From assembly GCA_031254035.1 (NCBI GenBank), contig JAIRVF010000113.1, positions 1 through 64,000 on the forward strand: a DNA stretch of 64,000 nt, read 5' to 3'. This DNA comes from Paenibacillus sp. GTDB lineage: Bacteria > Bacillota > Bacilli > Paenibacillales > Paenibacillaceae. The notes beneath the pieces are model-generated. The model saw only the letters and a program-made list of their open reading frames with translations, was not told where the DNA came from and ran no database searches. Made by a program: the position numbers and the translations under genes. Position 1 is the first letter of the stretch. Every line of letters begins with the position of its first letter. Of the stretch, positions 17,490 through 26,520 are shown one piece after another.

Positions 17490-18980
17490 TTGGACGAGCT
17501 CATCATTCGCACGCAAAGCGGTTTTATTCAAGGTATCATAGATCATGGTATCCGGGCATGGCGGGGAATTCCATATGCGCAGCCGCCCATTGGGGAGAGG
17601 CGCTTCCGTAGGCCCGTACCCGTCAATCCTTGGAAGGGAATAAGGAAAGCGGACGCGCCTGGACCACTCGCACCACAGCCTGTGGACCCATCCGGAGGTG
17701 TTTTTGGCTTGAAACGCGATTCTTTTCCGCAGTCGGAAGACTGTTTGCATTTGAATGTTTGGGTACCGGATGTGCCGTTGAAAGAACCTCTACCGGTGAT
17801 GGTCTGGATTCATGGCGGAACGTTTGTAACTGGCGGGGGTGGCCTTCCGATTTACGATGGCTCCGAACTGGCGCGCCGGGGCGGGGTGATCGTCGTCTCC
17901 CTCAGTTATCGGCTTGGACCGTTGGGTTTTGTCCATTTAGGACCCTTTTCCGGAGAAGAGGAAGACGGATATGTTAGCAATGCTGGTCTTCTGGATCAGA
18001 TTGCGGCGCTTGAATGGGTTCAAAACAATATCGCCGCTTTTGGCGGAGATCCGAAGCGGGTGACCGTATTTGGTGAATCGGATGGGAGCATGAGTATCGC
18101 CGCATTACTCGCCATGCCTGCCGCCAAAGGCCTGTTCTGCCGTGCAATTATGCAGAGTGGCGCTTCGCAGGCACTGCCGGACCGGTATGGCCGAATTCTA
18201 ACGCAAAATCTGCTTGATGAGCTTGGTGTTAAGCAGGATGAGCTGGACAAACTTGCTTTGATCCGGGCGGAGGAAATCATGCGTGCCAGCGATAAGATAA
18301 AGCAGGCGGCAGGATCCGGAGCAGTGATGCTTTTCCAGCCCGTCGTTGACGGAAAAGAGCTGCCTCTTTCCCCACTTGAGGCGGTTTCCCAAGGTGAGGC
18401 TGCGGGAATTGAAGTAATCATCGGTACTAACCGCGACGAAGGGGCGCTGTTTATTAAGGATGGTATGCTGCATTTGGCAGAGGAGGTAATCGCCAAAGCT
18501 TATGTTGCGGTTACAGGCACACCGGAAGCGGCATCATGGATCAAAAATTATCCGTTAACGATCGAAGGACAGAGCGAGGCGATGACCGAGCTATATTTCT
18601 GGAGATCATCACTGCAATTTGTAGATGCCCAGTTGAAGCATGCGCCTGTATGGATGTACCGTTTCGATTTCGGCATGACACCGGGGCACCCTTTGCTGGG
18701 CAAGGCATTTCATTCGGCAGAGATTCCGTTTGTACTCTACAACCTAGACCTACTTCAGACGGTGGGATTTCAAGTCGATGAAAAAATGCGGAGCGTGGCG
18801 GAGCAGATGCTGAATGCTTGGGTGTCCTTTGCAAGGAGCGGAGATCCTTCGACAGAAGGCTTGGATTGGCCGGTTTATCACGAGGATAAGCGGAGGACGA
18901 TGGTTTTTGCGGAAGAAAGCAAGATTGTCCAAGACCCCGAGGCTGAAAAGCGTCGGATGCTGACGGGAAACATGGCTTAG
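17490..18980 (+). CDS. pnbA: Type B carboxylesterase (PnbA-like)
   Basis: 496 residues, matching para-nitrobenzyl esterase length. Starts at TTG after AAAGGGTG. Catalytic Ser197 lies in GESDG, a variant of the usual GESAG; the oxyanion loop is WIHGGTF, the acid is the Glu of GTNRDEGALF, and the His is in AFHSAEIPF. No signal peptide, so cytosolic. Physiological substrate unknown. Single gene, terminator at 19097-19133. Confidence 0.92.
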   Translation: MDELIIRTQSGFIQGIIDHGIRAWRGIPYAQPPIGERRFRRPVPVNPWKGIRKADAPGPLAPQPVDPSGGVFGLKRDSFPQSEDCLHLNVWVPDVPLKEPLPVMVWIHGGTFVTGGGGLPIYDGSELARRGGVIVVSLSYRLGPLGFVHLGPFSGEEEDGYVSNAGLLDQIAALEWVQNNIAAFGGDPKRVTVFGESDGSMSIAALLAMPAAKGLFCRAIMQSGASQALPDRYGRILTQNLLDELGVKQDELDKLALIRAEEIMRASDKIKQAAGSGAVMLFQPVVDGKELPLSPLEAVSQGEAAGIEVIIGTNRDEGALFIKDGMLHLAEEVIAKAYVAVTGTPEAASWIKNYPLTIEGQSEAMTELYFWRSSLQFVDAQLKHAPVWMYRFDFGMTPGHPLLGKAFHSAEIPFVLYNLDLLQTVGFQVDEKMRSVAEQMLNAWVSFARSGDPSTEGLDWPVYHEDKRRTMVFAEESKIVQDPEAEKRRMLTGNMA

Positions 18981-19096
18981 GATCTGCGCGCCCGCTTGGC
19001 GACGAGCTGGTTCTCGTATCCTGCATCGTATCGCCGGGTTTTCATTTTGACGATTTTACGATGATTGACTAATAGGAGCAATCATATTTTTATAAG

Positions 19097-19133
19097 AAAC
19101 CCTGCTTGCAATGTGTTTGCGGGAGGGTTTTTG
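19097..19133 (+). terminator. Terminator after the carboxylesterase
   Basis: AAACCC(TGC) and (GCGGGA)GGGTTT arms followed by TTTG. Only moderate T-run. Confidence 0.6.
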
Positions 19134-19136
19134 CGT

Positions 19137-19171
19137 GTTGTTTCTGTTCGCGTAACGCGAACAGAAACAAC
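19137..19171. repeat. Perfect 16-bp palindromic hairpin
   Basis: GTTGTTTCTGTTCGCG and its exact complement are separated by a TAA loop. It lies between convergent genes, next to the border of the AT-rich patch. Could act as a bidirectional terminator, but it lacks a strong T-run on either side. Confidence 0.75.
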
Positions 19172-19210
19172 GGCATTACACCTCGTAAAATGAACGATAT
19201 TTTTTTGTTC

Positions 19211-19912
19211 TTATTGCTTAAATGCTTCTAATCTTTGAACTTGAATTCCTTTGTCATCAAAGTTCTCCTCTGCTAACCATTGAGTTAATGCCTGTTTTTG
19301 TAGTGGCCATTCTTCTATTAGCATTGAGAACCAATTGGTGCTTCGTGATCGGTTTTTATAGATAACGGCATTTCTAAAGGTGCCTTCATACTTAAATCCC
19401 AAACGTTCTGCTGTTTGCATGGAGGGAGTATTAAGAGAATCACATTTCCATTCATAGCGTCGGTATTGGAGTTCTTCGAAAACATACTTGGCTAATAAAT
19501 AGTGTGCTTCGGTAGACATTCTTGTCCTTCTTAAAGCATCCGAAAAATTAATGCTGCCCACTTCGACCACCCCATTTGCCTGATCTATCCTCATTAAACT
19601 AAATATTCCAAGCGATTTGTTTGTCTCTTTATTTAACACAGCATAATAGATGTTTGTGCTACTTTCTATTCTATCTAGTAATGTTTGTTCGAATTCTTCA
19701 TAGTTGTGAGGTGGTTCGTCGGTTAAATAAGTCCAATTACTAGGATGAGAATTTTTATAGACGTCATAGAGTTCTTTAGTATGAGTACGAGATAATCTAG
19801 TGACAATAGTATATTGTCCAACGTAATACAAATCAGAAGGGGATTTTCTTTTTTGCCAATTGGATAACTCCTCACCAATTGGCTGGTTGTATTTGTTTAT
19901 TCTCTGATTCAT
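19211..19912 (-). CDS. GNAT-family N-acetyltransferase (RimJ/RimL-like)
   Basis: 233 residues. The core shows SLGIFSLMRIDQANGVVEVG, RRTRMSTEA (acetyl-CoA loop) and SMQTAERLGFKYEG, the standard GNAT RimJ/RimL blocks. Acceptor substrate unknown. It starts 19 nt after the stop of the upstream PNPOx-like gene, so the two form an operon read leftward. Markedly AT-rich codon use compared with the carboxylesterase next door. Confidence 0.88.
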   Translation of the reverse strand: MNQRINKYNQPIGEELSNWQKRKSPSDLYYVGQYTIVTRLSRTHTKELYDVYKNSHPSNWTYLTDEPPHNYEEFEQTLLDRIESSTNIYYAVLNKETNKSLGIFSLMRIDQANGVVEVGSINFSDALRRTRMSTEAHYLLAKYVFEELQYRRYEWKCDSLNTPSMQTAERLGFKYEGTFRNAVIYKNRSRSTNWFSMLIEEWPLQKQALTQWLAEENFDDKGIQVQRLEAFKQ

Positions 19913-19931
19913 TTAATCACCACACCACATT

Positions 19932-20465
19932 TTATTTTATTTCTGTTTTGAACATTTTTCCTACTTCAATTGGATTTTCTTTCGCGGTAATATGTTGTGG
20001 ATCAATTCGGTAAACTTGAACCGGACCACCGAAAACTGCTGATCGATATTTGTCCACATGTTGCTGGGATAAGGGACGATTATAGTAACCAGGCACATAT
20101 TTATTAATCATTTCTTGCAACATATGTGTAGCTTCGTCCAGATCGACAATGGGCTCAGCCTTGCCAAAAACGATTACACTCATATAAGCGGTGTCCGTCT
20201 TGGCAGGTACTGGGCTCGTAATAGTTCCATATTCTTCGCAAACTGTAAAGCAGACTTCCGGATTCTCATCCATAACTTGATTTCGTCTCCCGCCAGTGGC
20301 TCCATGGAAATAAAGCATCCCTTTTTTCCAAACAAAATTAAGTGGGACAACATATGGCAAATGACCATCAACCATTCCCAAATGCCCAATTCGAGCTTGC
20401 TGCAAAAATGTATCAATTTTGTTCTTGTCCACCACTTCTCTTACTTTGTAACGTACCTCAACCAT
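19932..20465 (-). CDS. Pyridoxamine 5'-phosphate oxidase-family flavoprotein
   Basis: 177 residues from ATG 20465, which follows CAGGAG by 8-9 nt; a GTG 9 nt earlier leaves no room for the RBS. The N-terminal region (IGHLGMVDGHLPYVVPLNF, LYFHGA) is that of NimA-like FMN-binding split-barrel proteins, which bind FMN or similar cofactors. Not canonical PdxH. It diverges from a MocR regulator 210 nt away, which suggests it is the regulator's target and may relate to PLP or an antibiotic. Confidence 0.85.
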   Translation of the reverse strand: MVEVRYKVREVVDKNKIDTFLQQARIGHLGMVDGHLPYVVPLNFVWKKGMLYFHGATGGRRNQVMDENPEVCFTVCEEYGTITSPVPAKTDTAYMSVIVFGKAEPIVDLDEATHMLQEMINKYVPGYYNRPLSQQHVDKYRSAVFGGPVQVYRIDPQHITAKENPIEVGKMFKTEIK

Positions 20466-20674
20466 TGTTATCACTCCTGCTTGTAGTTTGATGTAATCTT
20501 ATCAACCTTTGGATTGAATCAAAACGTCCAAAACTATATTAATTAAGCAATCCATTTATTTTTTTCGATTTTAACTAAACATAAGATTAGATAACATTTG
20601 ATAATATAATAATTATTGTCTGTACTAAAAATTTATTTTCACATAATTTAATATTTCAACTGGAAGTGAATTGA

Positions 20675-22105
20675 ATGTTAAAAGTTAACCGAGACGATAA
20701 AAATCCCATATGGCAGCAGTTGCTTGACCAAGCTATTCATAATATTACAACAGGAAAATGGCCACCAGGTGAGTTACTTCCTCCATCTCGAGAGCTCGCC
20801 TTATTAATTGATGTTTCACGCTCAACAATACAAATTGTTTACGAGGAACTATTTAGTCGTGGGTACACTGTTACAAATTCGCGTGGTGGAACAAGGGTAA
20901 GTGAATGGGGATATAAAACCAACTCGTCAGAAGAGGTTATTCCTCAGGGTCCATCCATGCCAGAATTACCTTTATTAAACTCGGCAGTTGATGAGTTAAA
21001 CAGTTGGTTAAGAGGCAAAGAAAATAAAAACGTAGAAATCGATTTTTGCCCCCATGAGCCGTATTTGGACGAACACTTTCGAAAAATTTGGAGACAATCT
21101 TTTTTACAGGCTTCATCCGAAGCAGATCTGACCCATTGGGGTTATGGCAACGCCTATGGTTTTACACCGCTACGTGAACAGATTCAACGTTACCTGACAT
21201 TTGAAAGAGGTGTTCATGTAGATATCGACCAAATTATCTTAACTTCAGGTGCACAGCATAGCATAGATCTCATTGCCCAAGCACTTTTAAATGAAGGAGA
21301 AATGGTTTCTGTTGAAGATCCTGGATTTCCTGCTGCCTGGATGACCATGAAATATCGGCGCATGAATGTTGTTTCTGTGCCTCTTGATGAGTATGGAATA
21401 CAAGTAGATCGTATTCATCCACAAACCAAACTTATTTTTGTTACTCCTTCTCACCAATGTGCAGTTGGTGTCATTATGTCTGAACCACGTAGGCAACAAT
21501 TGCTACAAAAGTCTGCGCAAGATCAATTTTGGATTGTAGAAGATGATTACGATGGCGAATTTAGGTATCGTGGTGGTCCGCTTCCTACCTTGTTCAGCCA
21601 ACAACCTCAGAACACATTGTATATGATGAGTTTTTCCAAAATGGTTGCTCCTGGCATACGAATTTCGGCAGTTATTGGTCCAAAAGATGCCATTCGCCAA
21701 CTTGCACAAGTACAAAAATTAACCTATCGACATCTTCCAATTATGGAACAATTAACGCTTGCTCATTTTATTGAGCATGGTCATTTTATGCGTCATATGA
21801 GGAGAGCAAGAAATGTGTATCGGCGCAGACATGAAGCTATGACTAAGGCCGTTATGGCAACTGGACTGGCTGAACGTTTCAAATTAAGTGGCATTGAAAC
21901 GGGCTTGCACATGCTTCTTGAAGCTGAAGAATCGTTCGATGAAGAAGCAATGACGAGCCTTGCGCTCGAAAAAGGAATACGTGTTTATCCGCTTAGTAAG
22001 TATTGTTTAGAAAATAAGCGAAAAGGATGGGTACTGGGATTTGCTAAAATTGATGAGGAAGCAATCGAAGAAGGCATTTTTCGTCTTGCGGAGATCCTTT
22101 TATAA
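20675..22105 (+). CDS. MocR/PdxR-family regulator (GntR HTH + aminotransferase domain)
   Basis: 476 residues. Residues about 1-75 form a GntR winged helix (WQQLLDQAIHNITTGKWPPGE, LPPSRELA). The remainder is a fold-type I aminotransferase domain: GNAYGFTPLREQI, EDDYDGEFRYRGGPLP, and the PLP lysine in SFSKMVAPGIR. MocR proteins sense PLP or amino-aldehydes and usually control a divergent gene, here the PNPOx-like operon. The 20475-20674 gap is very AT-rich; I could not define the operator. Confidence 0.92.
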   Translation: MLKVNRDDKNPIWQQLLDQAIHNITTGKWPPGELLPPSRELALLIDVSRSTIQIVYEELFSRGYTVTNSRGGTRVSEWGYKTNSSEEVIPQGPSMPELPLLNSAVDELNSWLRGKENKNVEIDFCPHEPYLDEHFRKIWRQSFLQASSEADLTHWGYGNAYGFTPLREQIQRYLTFERGVHVDIDQIILTSGAQHSIDLIAQALLNEGEMVSVEDPGFPAAWMTMKYRRMNVVSVPLDEYGIQVDRIHPQTKLIFVTPSHQCAVGVIMSEPRRQQLLQKSAQDQFWIVEDDYDGEFRYRGGPLPTLFSQQPQNTLYMMSFSKMVAPGIRISAVIGPKDAIRQLAQVQKLTYRHLPIMEQLTLAHFIEHGHFMRHMRRARNVYRRRHEAMTKAVMATGLAERFKLSGIETGLHMLLEAEESFDEEAMTSLALEKGIRVYPLSKYCLENKRKGWVLGFAKIDEEAIEEGIFRLAEILL

Positions 22106-22278
22106 TATGAATCAATCTTATCAGGTATGTAGTCTGTAGCAATATGGACATTCATGACTTCAATCATGAGTTGTTGACGGCCGAAATGTTTGTTTTGCCT
22201 CCGGAATGGGAAATACATAAGTATGCCGTATAATTTTACGGCGACAGACAAGCAATATCCAAGGAGGTTTTTTGCAAG

Positions 22279-22881
22279 ATGTCATCTCAAACACTTACGG
22301 CTGAGCGGAGAAGTGAAACCAAGCATTCAGACTTGCGCAAACTGAGAGAAAGCGGACGGATTCCGGCCGTCGTATATGGCTTCCAAGCGGATAACATTCC
22401 GTTAAGCGTCAATGCCAAGGAACTAATGAAGGTCGCCCGAACCGGACGAACCGAAATGTTTCAACTGAAAGTAGAAGGTACTTCCGATTTTAATGTCATC
22501 ATTAAGGATTTCCAGAAAAAAAGCGGGTTTGTAACCCACGTTGATTTCTTGCAAATATCGGCAAACAAACCGCTAAAGGTTCGCGTACCGATCGAATTCC
22601 ATGGAATCGCGGAAGGAACGAAAGCCGGTGGGGTGCTTCAGCATCTCGAAAAGGAGCTTGAGGTCGAAGCACTGCCTGCAAATCTGCCGGCCTCGATCCA
22701 GGTAGATATTTCGCATCTCAACATGGGCGACAAGTTAGTCGCTTCGGATGTCAAGCTGCCTGAAGGGGTAACATTAGTAGCTTCACCAGTAGAGGTTATT
22801 GCCACGGTAACGGCTTCCCGTGCCGCTGTGGAAACAGAAACCGCAACACCAGCTGAAGATGCGACCCAAGCTGGCGAATAA
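22279..22881 (+). CDS. rplY: Large-subunit ribosomal protein bL25 (Ctc form)
   Basis: 200 residues: an N-terminal 5S rRNA-binding domain (about 1-90, VVYGFQADNIPLSV) and the C-terminal TL5/Ctc beta domain (about 95-180), followed by an acidic Thr/Ala tail. Starts with ATG 10 nt after AAGGAGG. B. subtilis ctc is a general-stress gene. Possible SigB-like boxes (GTTTGT, 14 nt, GGGAAA at 22188-22213) are weak. Terminator at 22911-22938. Confidence 0.93.
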   Translation: MSSQTLTAERRSETKHSDLRKLRESGRIPAVVYGFQADNIPLSVNAKELMKVARTGRTEMFQLKVEGTSDFNVIIKDFQKKSGFVTHVDFLQISANKPLKVRVPIEFHGIAEGTKAGGVLQHLEKELEVEALPANLPASIQVDISHLNMGDKLVASDVKLPEGVTLVASPVEVIATVTASRAAVETETATPAEDATQAGE

Positions 22882-22910
22882 TCGATTCGGATTTCACATT
22901 ACACGAGTTA

Positions 22911-22938
22911 AACCCGGCCACATCGGCCGGGTTTTTTT
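22911..22938 (+). terminator. Terminator after bL25
   Basis: ACCCGGCC-ACAT-CGGCCGGGT followed by a T-run. Confidence 0.92.
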
Positions 22939-23029
22939 TACATCTGATAGTGCAGTCTTCCAGGATAAGCATCCTACGTCTGGATCATGGATCCCGCTAA
23001 CGAAACCGAGAAGCGTTTATTCATCTCAG

Positions 23030-24943
23030 TTATTCGCCGTTGCTCATCCACACCTCATATAACTGCTGTATTCCCGCTTTCATCCGCTCGCTTTCCTCGT
23101 GCAGCTCCGCCAATTTGTTTGCGTCACAGGCATGCGTCGGGTCCATCATCTGTGTTTCAATGTCCAGAAGCTGCTGCTCGGCATTTTGAATTTCAATTTC
23201 CCAAGAAACGGATGCCGATTTGGGGTTGAACATGTGCTGTCTTGCGACAGGAGAGGAAGATGGCGCAACCGTGGATGCCAAAGCCTTTTTTGGTGCTTCC
23301 TCAAGTTTTGTATGAACCGGGCGTGTTTGGTATGCTTCCAATCCACCCGGAATAACCATTAGATTGCCATTTTCCAGACTCCAAATCGTGTTGGCAAGCC
23401 GGTTGATAAAATAGCGGTCATGGGAAACCGAAAGAATGGTTCCTGTGAATTCCTCGAGCGCTTCCTCCAGTACCTCTCTAGAGTCGATGTCCAGATGGTT
23501 AGTCGGTTCGTCAAGGATAAGCAGATTTGGCTTTAGCTCCATCAGTATGGCGAAGCGCAGGCGCGTCCATTCTCCTCCGGAAAGGGTGGATACGCTTTTG
23601 AATACATCAGGTCCGTAAAACAGGAAGCGCGCCAGCTTGCTACGGGCTTCGCCTTCCTCCATGCCGACTTGCTCGCGGTAAAACTGAAGCAATGTCTGCC
23701 GGGTGTTTTCCGGATGCTCCTGCTGCGCAAGATAACCAATAACGACGCGAGAACCTAAGGTGATGGTTCCTTCTGAAATCTCTTCATTGCCCAAAATCAT
23801 GTGCAGCAAAGTGCTTTTTCCGCAGCCGTTAGCTCCAAGCATCATGACGGTTTCACCGTAACGGAGCATTCCGTTCACATGCCGGAACAGGAAACGATCC
23901 CCGAAGGTTTTGCCAACCCGATCAAACAGAACAACCTGTTTGCCTGAGCGGTCCTCCTGTTGAAGCTGCAGATCCATTTTTTTACGCTCAAGTACGGGCC
24001 GTTTCAGCTTTACCATACGATCCAGCGCTTTTTGCATGGAAGCCGCTCGGCGGTGAAAACCTGCATTCGGCGGATTGGACTGGTTGCCCCATTCGATCAG
24101 CTGTTTGATGCTTTCCTGCATTTTTTTGATCTTTTTCTGCTGCTCTTGATAATGCGCAAATTGCAGCAGCAGCCGTGCTTCTTTCTCTCTTTGATAACCG
24201 CTGTAGTTAGCATGGTATATGAAGGCTTCGCCGTCTTCGATTTCAATGACTTTGTTGACGAGCCGGTCCAGGAAATAGCGGTCATGTGAAATCGTCAGCA
24301 CGGTCCCACCGTATTCTGTCAAAAACTGCTCCAGCCATTCCAGCGCCGCCATGTCCAAATGGTTCGTAGGTTCATCCAGCAGCAGCAGATCTGGCTGTTC
24401 AAGCAGGAGTGAAGCGAGGCCGATTTTGGTTTTCTCGCCGCCGGACAGGGAAGAGAAGGGCTGGGATAATTGCGTTTCTGGTATCCTCAAGCCGCCTGTG
24501 ATCCGGGCAATGGAAGCTTCGATTTCATAACCGTTTGCACGCTCGAACTGCTCTTGCAGTCGGCCGTATTCTTTGAGCAAGTCCTCCAAAGCTTGGGGAT
24601 CGCTGCTTTTTTCTGGATCGGACATCAGCATCTCGAGCGTGCGCATTCGACTTTGCCATTCGAGTGCGGCGGTAAACGGACGAAGGAGCACGTCATAGAC
24701 CGTTTCCTGGTCGGTGGCTTCCGGAATTTGGGCGAGCAGCCCTATTTTTGCCCCTTTTTGGATTGCGATTTGCCCCTGATCGGGGGCTTCTTCCCCCTTC
24801 AGGAGCCGGAGCAATGTCGTTTTGCCGCTGCCGTTGCGGCCGATGAGGGCGGCTTTCTCTCCAAGGGAGATTTCAAAACTAATATCGGATAACACCAGCT
24901 GGGCGCCATGGTATTTTTGCACGTTTTTGCATTGAATTATCAT
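23030..24943 (-). CDS. ABC-F family ATPase, probable ribosome-protection type
   Basis: 637 residues from ATG 24943, with GGAGG 8 nt upstream (an ATG at 24958 overlaps the RBS itself). Two ABC domains: Walker A GRNGSGKTTLL (about 40) and GANGCGKSTLL, signatures LSGGEKTKIGLA and LSGGEWTRLRFA, Walker B LLLLDEPTNHLD and LLILDEPTNHLD. No membrane segments, so it acts on ribosomes rather than in transport. The long interdomain linker and C-terminal extension occur in both housekeeping and antibiotic-resistance ABC-F proteins. The attenuator-like leader favours an antibiotic-inducible role. Confidence 0.93.
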   Translation of the reverse strand: MIIQCKNVQKYHGAQLVLSDISFEISLGEKAALIGRNGSGKTTLLRLLKGEEAPDQGQIAIQKGAKIGLLAQIPEATDQETVYDVLLRPFTAALEWQSRMRTLEMLMSDPEKSSDPQALEDLLKEYGRLQEQFERANGYEIEASIARITGGLRIPETQLSQPFSSLSGGEKTKIGLASLLLEQPDLLLLDEPTNHLDMAALEWLEQFLTEYGGTVLTISHDRYFLDRLVNKVIEIEDGEAFIYHANYSGYQREKEARLLLQFAHYQEQQKKIKKMQESIKQLIEWGNQSNPPNAGFHRRAASMQKALDRMVKLKRPVLERKKMDLQLQQEDRSGKQVVLFDRVGKTFGDRFLFRHVNGMLRYGETVMMLGANGCGKSTLLHMILGNEEISEGTITLGSRVVIGYLAQQEHPENTRQTLLQFYREQVGMEEGEARSKLARFLFYGPDVFKSVSTLSGGEWTRLRFAILMELKPNLLILDEPTNHLDIDSREVLEEALEEFTGTILSVSHDRYFINRLANTIWSLENGNLMVIPGGLEAYQTRPVHTKLEEAPKKALASTVAPSSSPVARQHMFNPKSASVSWEIEIQNAEQQLLDIETQMMDPTHACDANKLAELHEESERMKAGIQQLYEVWMSNGE

Positions 24944-24974
24944 TATATTTTCCTCCATAGATGCCCGCCCTATA

Positions 24975-25006
24975 GAAAAAAGCCGCAGGGAAATGTCCCT
25001 GCGGCT
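24975..25006 (-). terminator. Attenuator terminator ahead of the ABC-F gene
   Basis: Read leftward, AGCCGCAGGGA...TCCCTGCGGCT is followed by six T, only 30-odd nt before the ABC-F start and after a small leader ORF. It cannot belong to any upstream full-size gene, so a conditional terminator is the natural reading. Confidence 0.82.
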
Positions 25007-25035
25007 GAACGTTCAACGCTTGTTTTCCGTTGAAG

Positions 25036-25185
25036 TTAAGGTAGGAGCGGCATTTCACAATTTTTTAAATCAACCGGATGTTTAAAAATGGACAGACTGA
25101 TCCCGTAAAATGCCATTGCATGGAAAATTCCGGATAATGTCATCGGTAATTGATTAATCCGGTCGTTCGAAAAATTGTGTACCAC
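25036..25185 (-). CDS. Putative leader peptide of the ABC-F gene
   Basis: A 49-residue ORF from GTG 25185 (MVHNFSNDRINQLPMTLSG...), preceded by a strong GAGGAGGTG. It ends about 30 nt before the attenuator stem. A TTCAACG/CGTTGAA inverted repeat (about 25009-25036) overlaps its stop and abuts the terminator, which could give an alternative structure. By analogy with vmlR, msr and lsa-type leaders, ribosome stalling here could open the ABC-F gene; this is inference. I do not recognise the peptide itself. Confidence 0.6.
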   Translation of the reverse strand: MVHNFSNDRINQLPMTLSGIFHAMAFYGISLSIFKHPVDLKNCEMPLLP

Positions 25186-25351
25186 TGCTACCTCACCTCC
25201 TCAAATATAGATATGTACATTCTAGAGTGTTTGGAGGAAAAATGCAACTAGGCAGTCATATATTGTATCGGAGCTGATTGCCTCCGTTACAGGCAATAAA
25301 TTGGGCTGTATAATAAAATAAAAACAATGTATTAAGATTCGAGGGAGAGCT

Positions 25352-26422
25352 ATGAATAAAGTGATGTTTACCGGCGGGGGCTCCGCAGGACATGTTACTG
25401 TCAATATGGCATTGATGCCGCTTTTTTTGGAAGAAGGCTGGTCTGTAGACTATGTGGGCTCCGCAGGGGGAATTGAGAAAGATCTAGTGAGCACCCTTCC
25501 TGAAGTGAAATATTTTCCGATATCGACTGGGAAGTTACGGCGGTATTTAGACATTCAAAACGTGAAGGATCCATTTAAAGTAGTCAAAGGCGCTTTCCAG
25601 GCCTATACATTGATTAAACAGCGAAAACCTCAGGTCGTATTTTCGAAAGGTGGTTTCGTGTCTGTTCCGGTGGTCGTAGGAGCATGGCTCAATCGAGTAC
25701 CCGTCATTATACATGAATCGGATATTACGCCGGGCCTCGCGAACCGAATCTCGATTCCGATGGCATCCTTCGTTTGTACGACGTTTCCGGAAACGGCCGA
25801 ACAAATAAATTCAGCCAAAAGCCGTTACGTGGGCGCGGTAGTGCGAAAAGAACTTCATCAAGGCAGTGCGGATCGCGGTAGGGATTTTTGTGGTTTTCAG
25901 CGGAATCAATTTGTGCTTTTGATCATGGGAGGAAGCCTTGGAGCTCGCAAAATAAATGAAGCGGTGAGATCGGCGCTGCCTACGCTTCTGAATTATTTTC
26001 AAGTCGTTCATATATGTGGAAAAGGCCAAATCGACCCGAACATTAACGAGCCCGGTTATCGTCAGTACGAGTATATCAACGATGAATTACCGGATGTATT
26101 AGCCATGTCGGATTTGGTGGTTTCCCGCGCAGGTTCCAATTCGATCTTTGAGTTTTTATCGCTTCAAAAGCCGATGCTGCTCATTCCACTCACTCGGCAG
26201 CAGAGCAGGGGGGATCAAATCTTGAATGCTCATTCGTTTGAGAAGGCTGGGTATTGCAAGGTTTTGGAGGAGGAAAACTTAAATGAAGACTCCTTGGTCT
26301 CAAGTTTAATGGAAGTGTTTAAAAACCGCAGAGAGATGATTGAAAATATGAAAAATAATGAGCATTCTGATGCACTTTCCACCGTATTCGACTTAATTAA
26401 AGAGACGGCGAATCACAAATAA
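25352..26422 (+). CDS. MurG-like UDP-GlcNAc glycosyltransferase paralog
   Basis: 356 residues, GT-B fold of the MurG type. The N-terminal glycine loop is TGGGSAGHVTVN; FSKGGFVSVPVV and the C-terminal donor-site block VVSRAGSNSIFEFLSLQKPMLLI are clear. MurG adds GlcNAc to lipid I. It is not in a division/cell-wall cluster and differs from canonical GGTGGH, so it is probably a second MurG-type enzyme as found in several Bacilli. RBS GAGGGAG. Confidence 0.85.
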   Translation: MNKVMFTGGGSAGHVTVNMALMPLFLEEGWSVDYVGSAGGIEKDLVSTLPEVKYFPISTGKLRRYLDIQNVKDPFKVVKGAFQAYTLIKQRKPQVVFSKGGFVSVPVVVGAWLNRVPVIIHESDITPGLANRISIPMASFVCTTFPETAEQINSAKSRYVGAVVRKELHQGSADRGRDFCGFQRNQFVLLIMGGSLGARKINEAVRSALPTLLNYFQVVHICGKGQIDPNINEPGYRQYEYINDELPDVLAMSDLVVSRAGSNSIFEFLSLQKPMLLIPLTRQQSRGDQILNAHSFEKAGYCKVLEEENLNEDSLVSSLMEVFKNRREMIENMKNNEHSDALSTVFDLIKETANHK

Positions 26423-26520
26423 CGAGAAATGTAGAGAACAAGAGTTCTTGATTTTACAGATTGTATGATATATTGATAAGACAGAAGCTTGTGAAAATGG
26501 ATTTCGGAAAGGACACAATC

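Noticed and set aside
22188..22213. SigB promoter of bL25
   Set aside because: Both boxes match only four of six positions, so I mention it in the gene entry but do not call it as a feature.
25036..25185. T-box or other amino-acid riboswitch in the ABC-F leader
   Set aside because: No T-box sequence or specifier-type stem is visible; leader ORF plus terminator explains the region.
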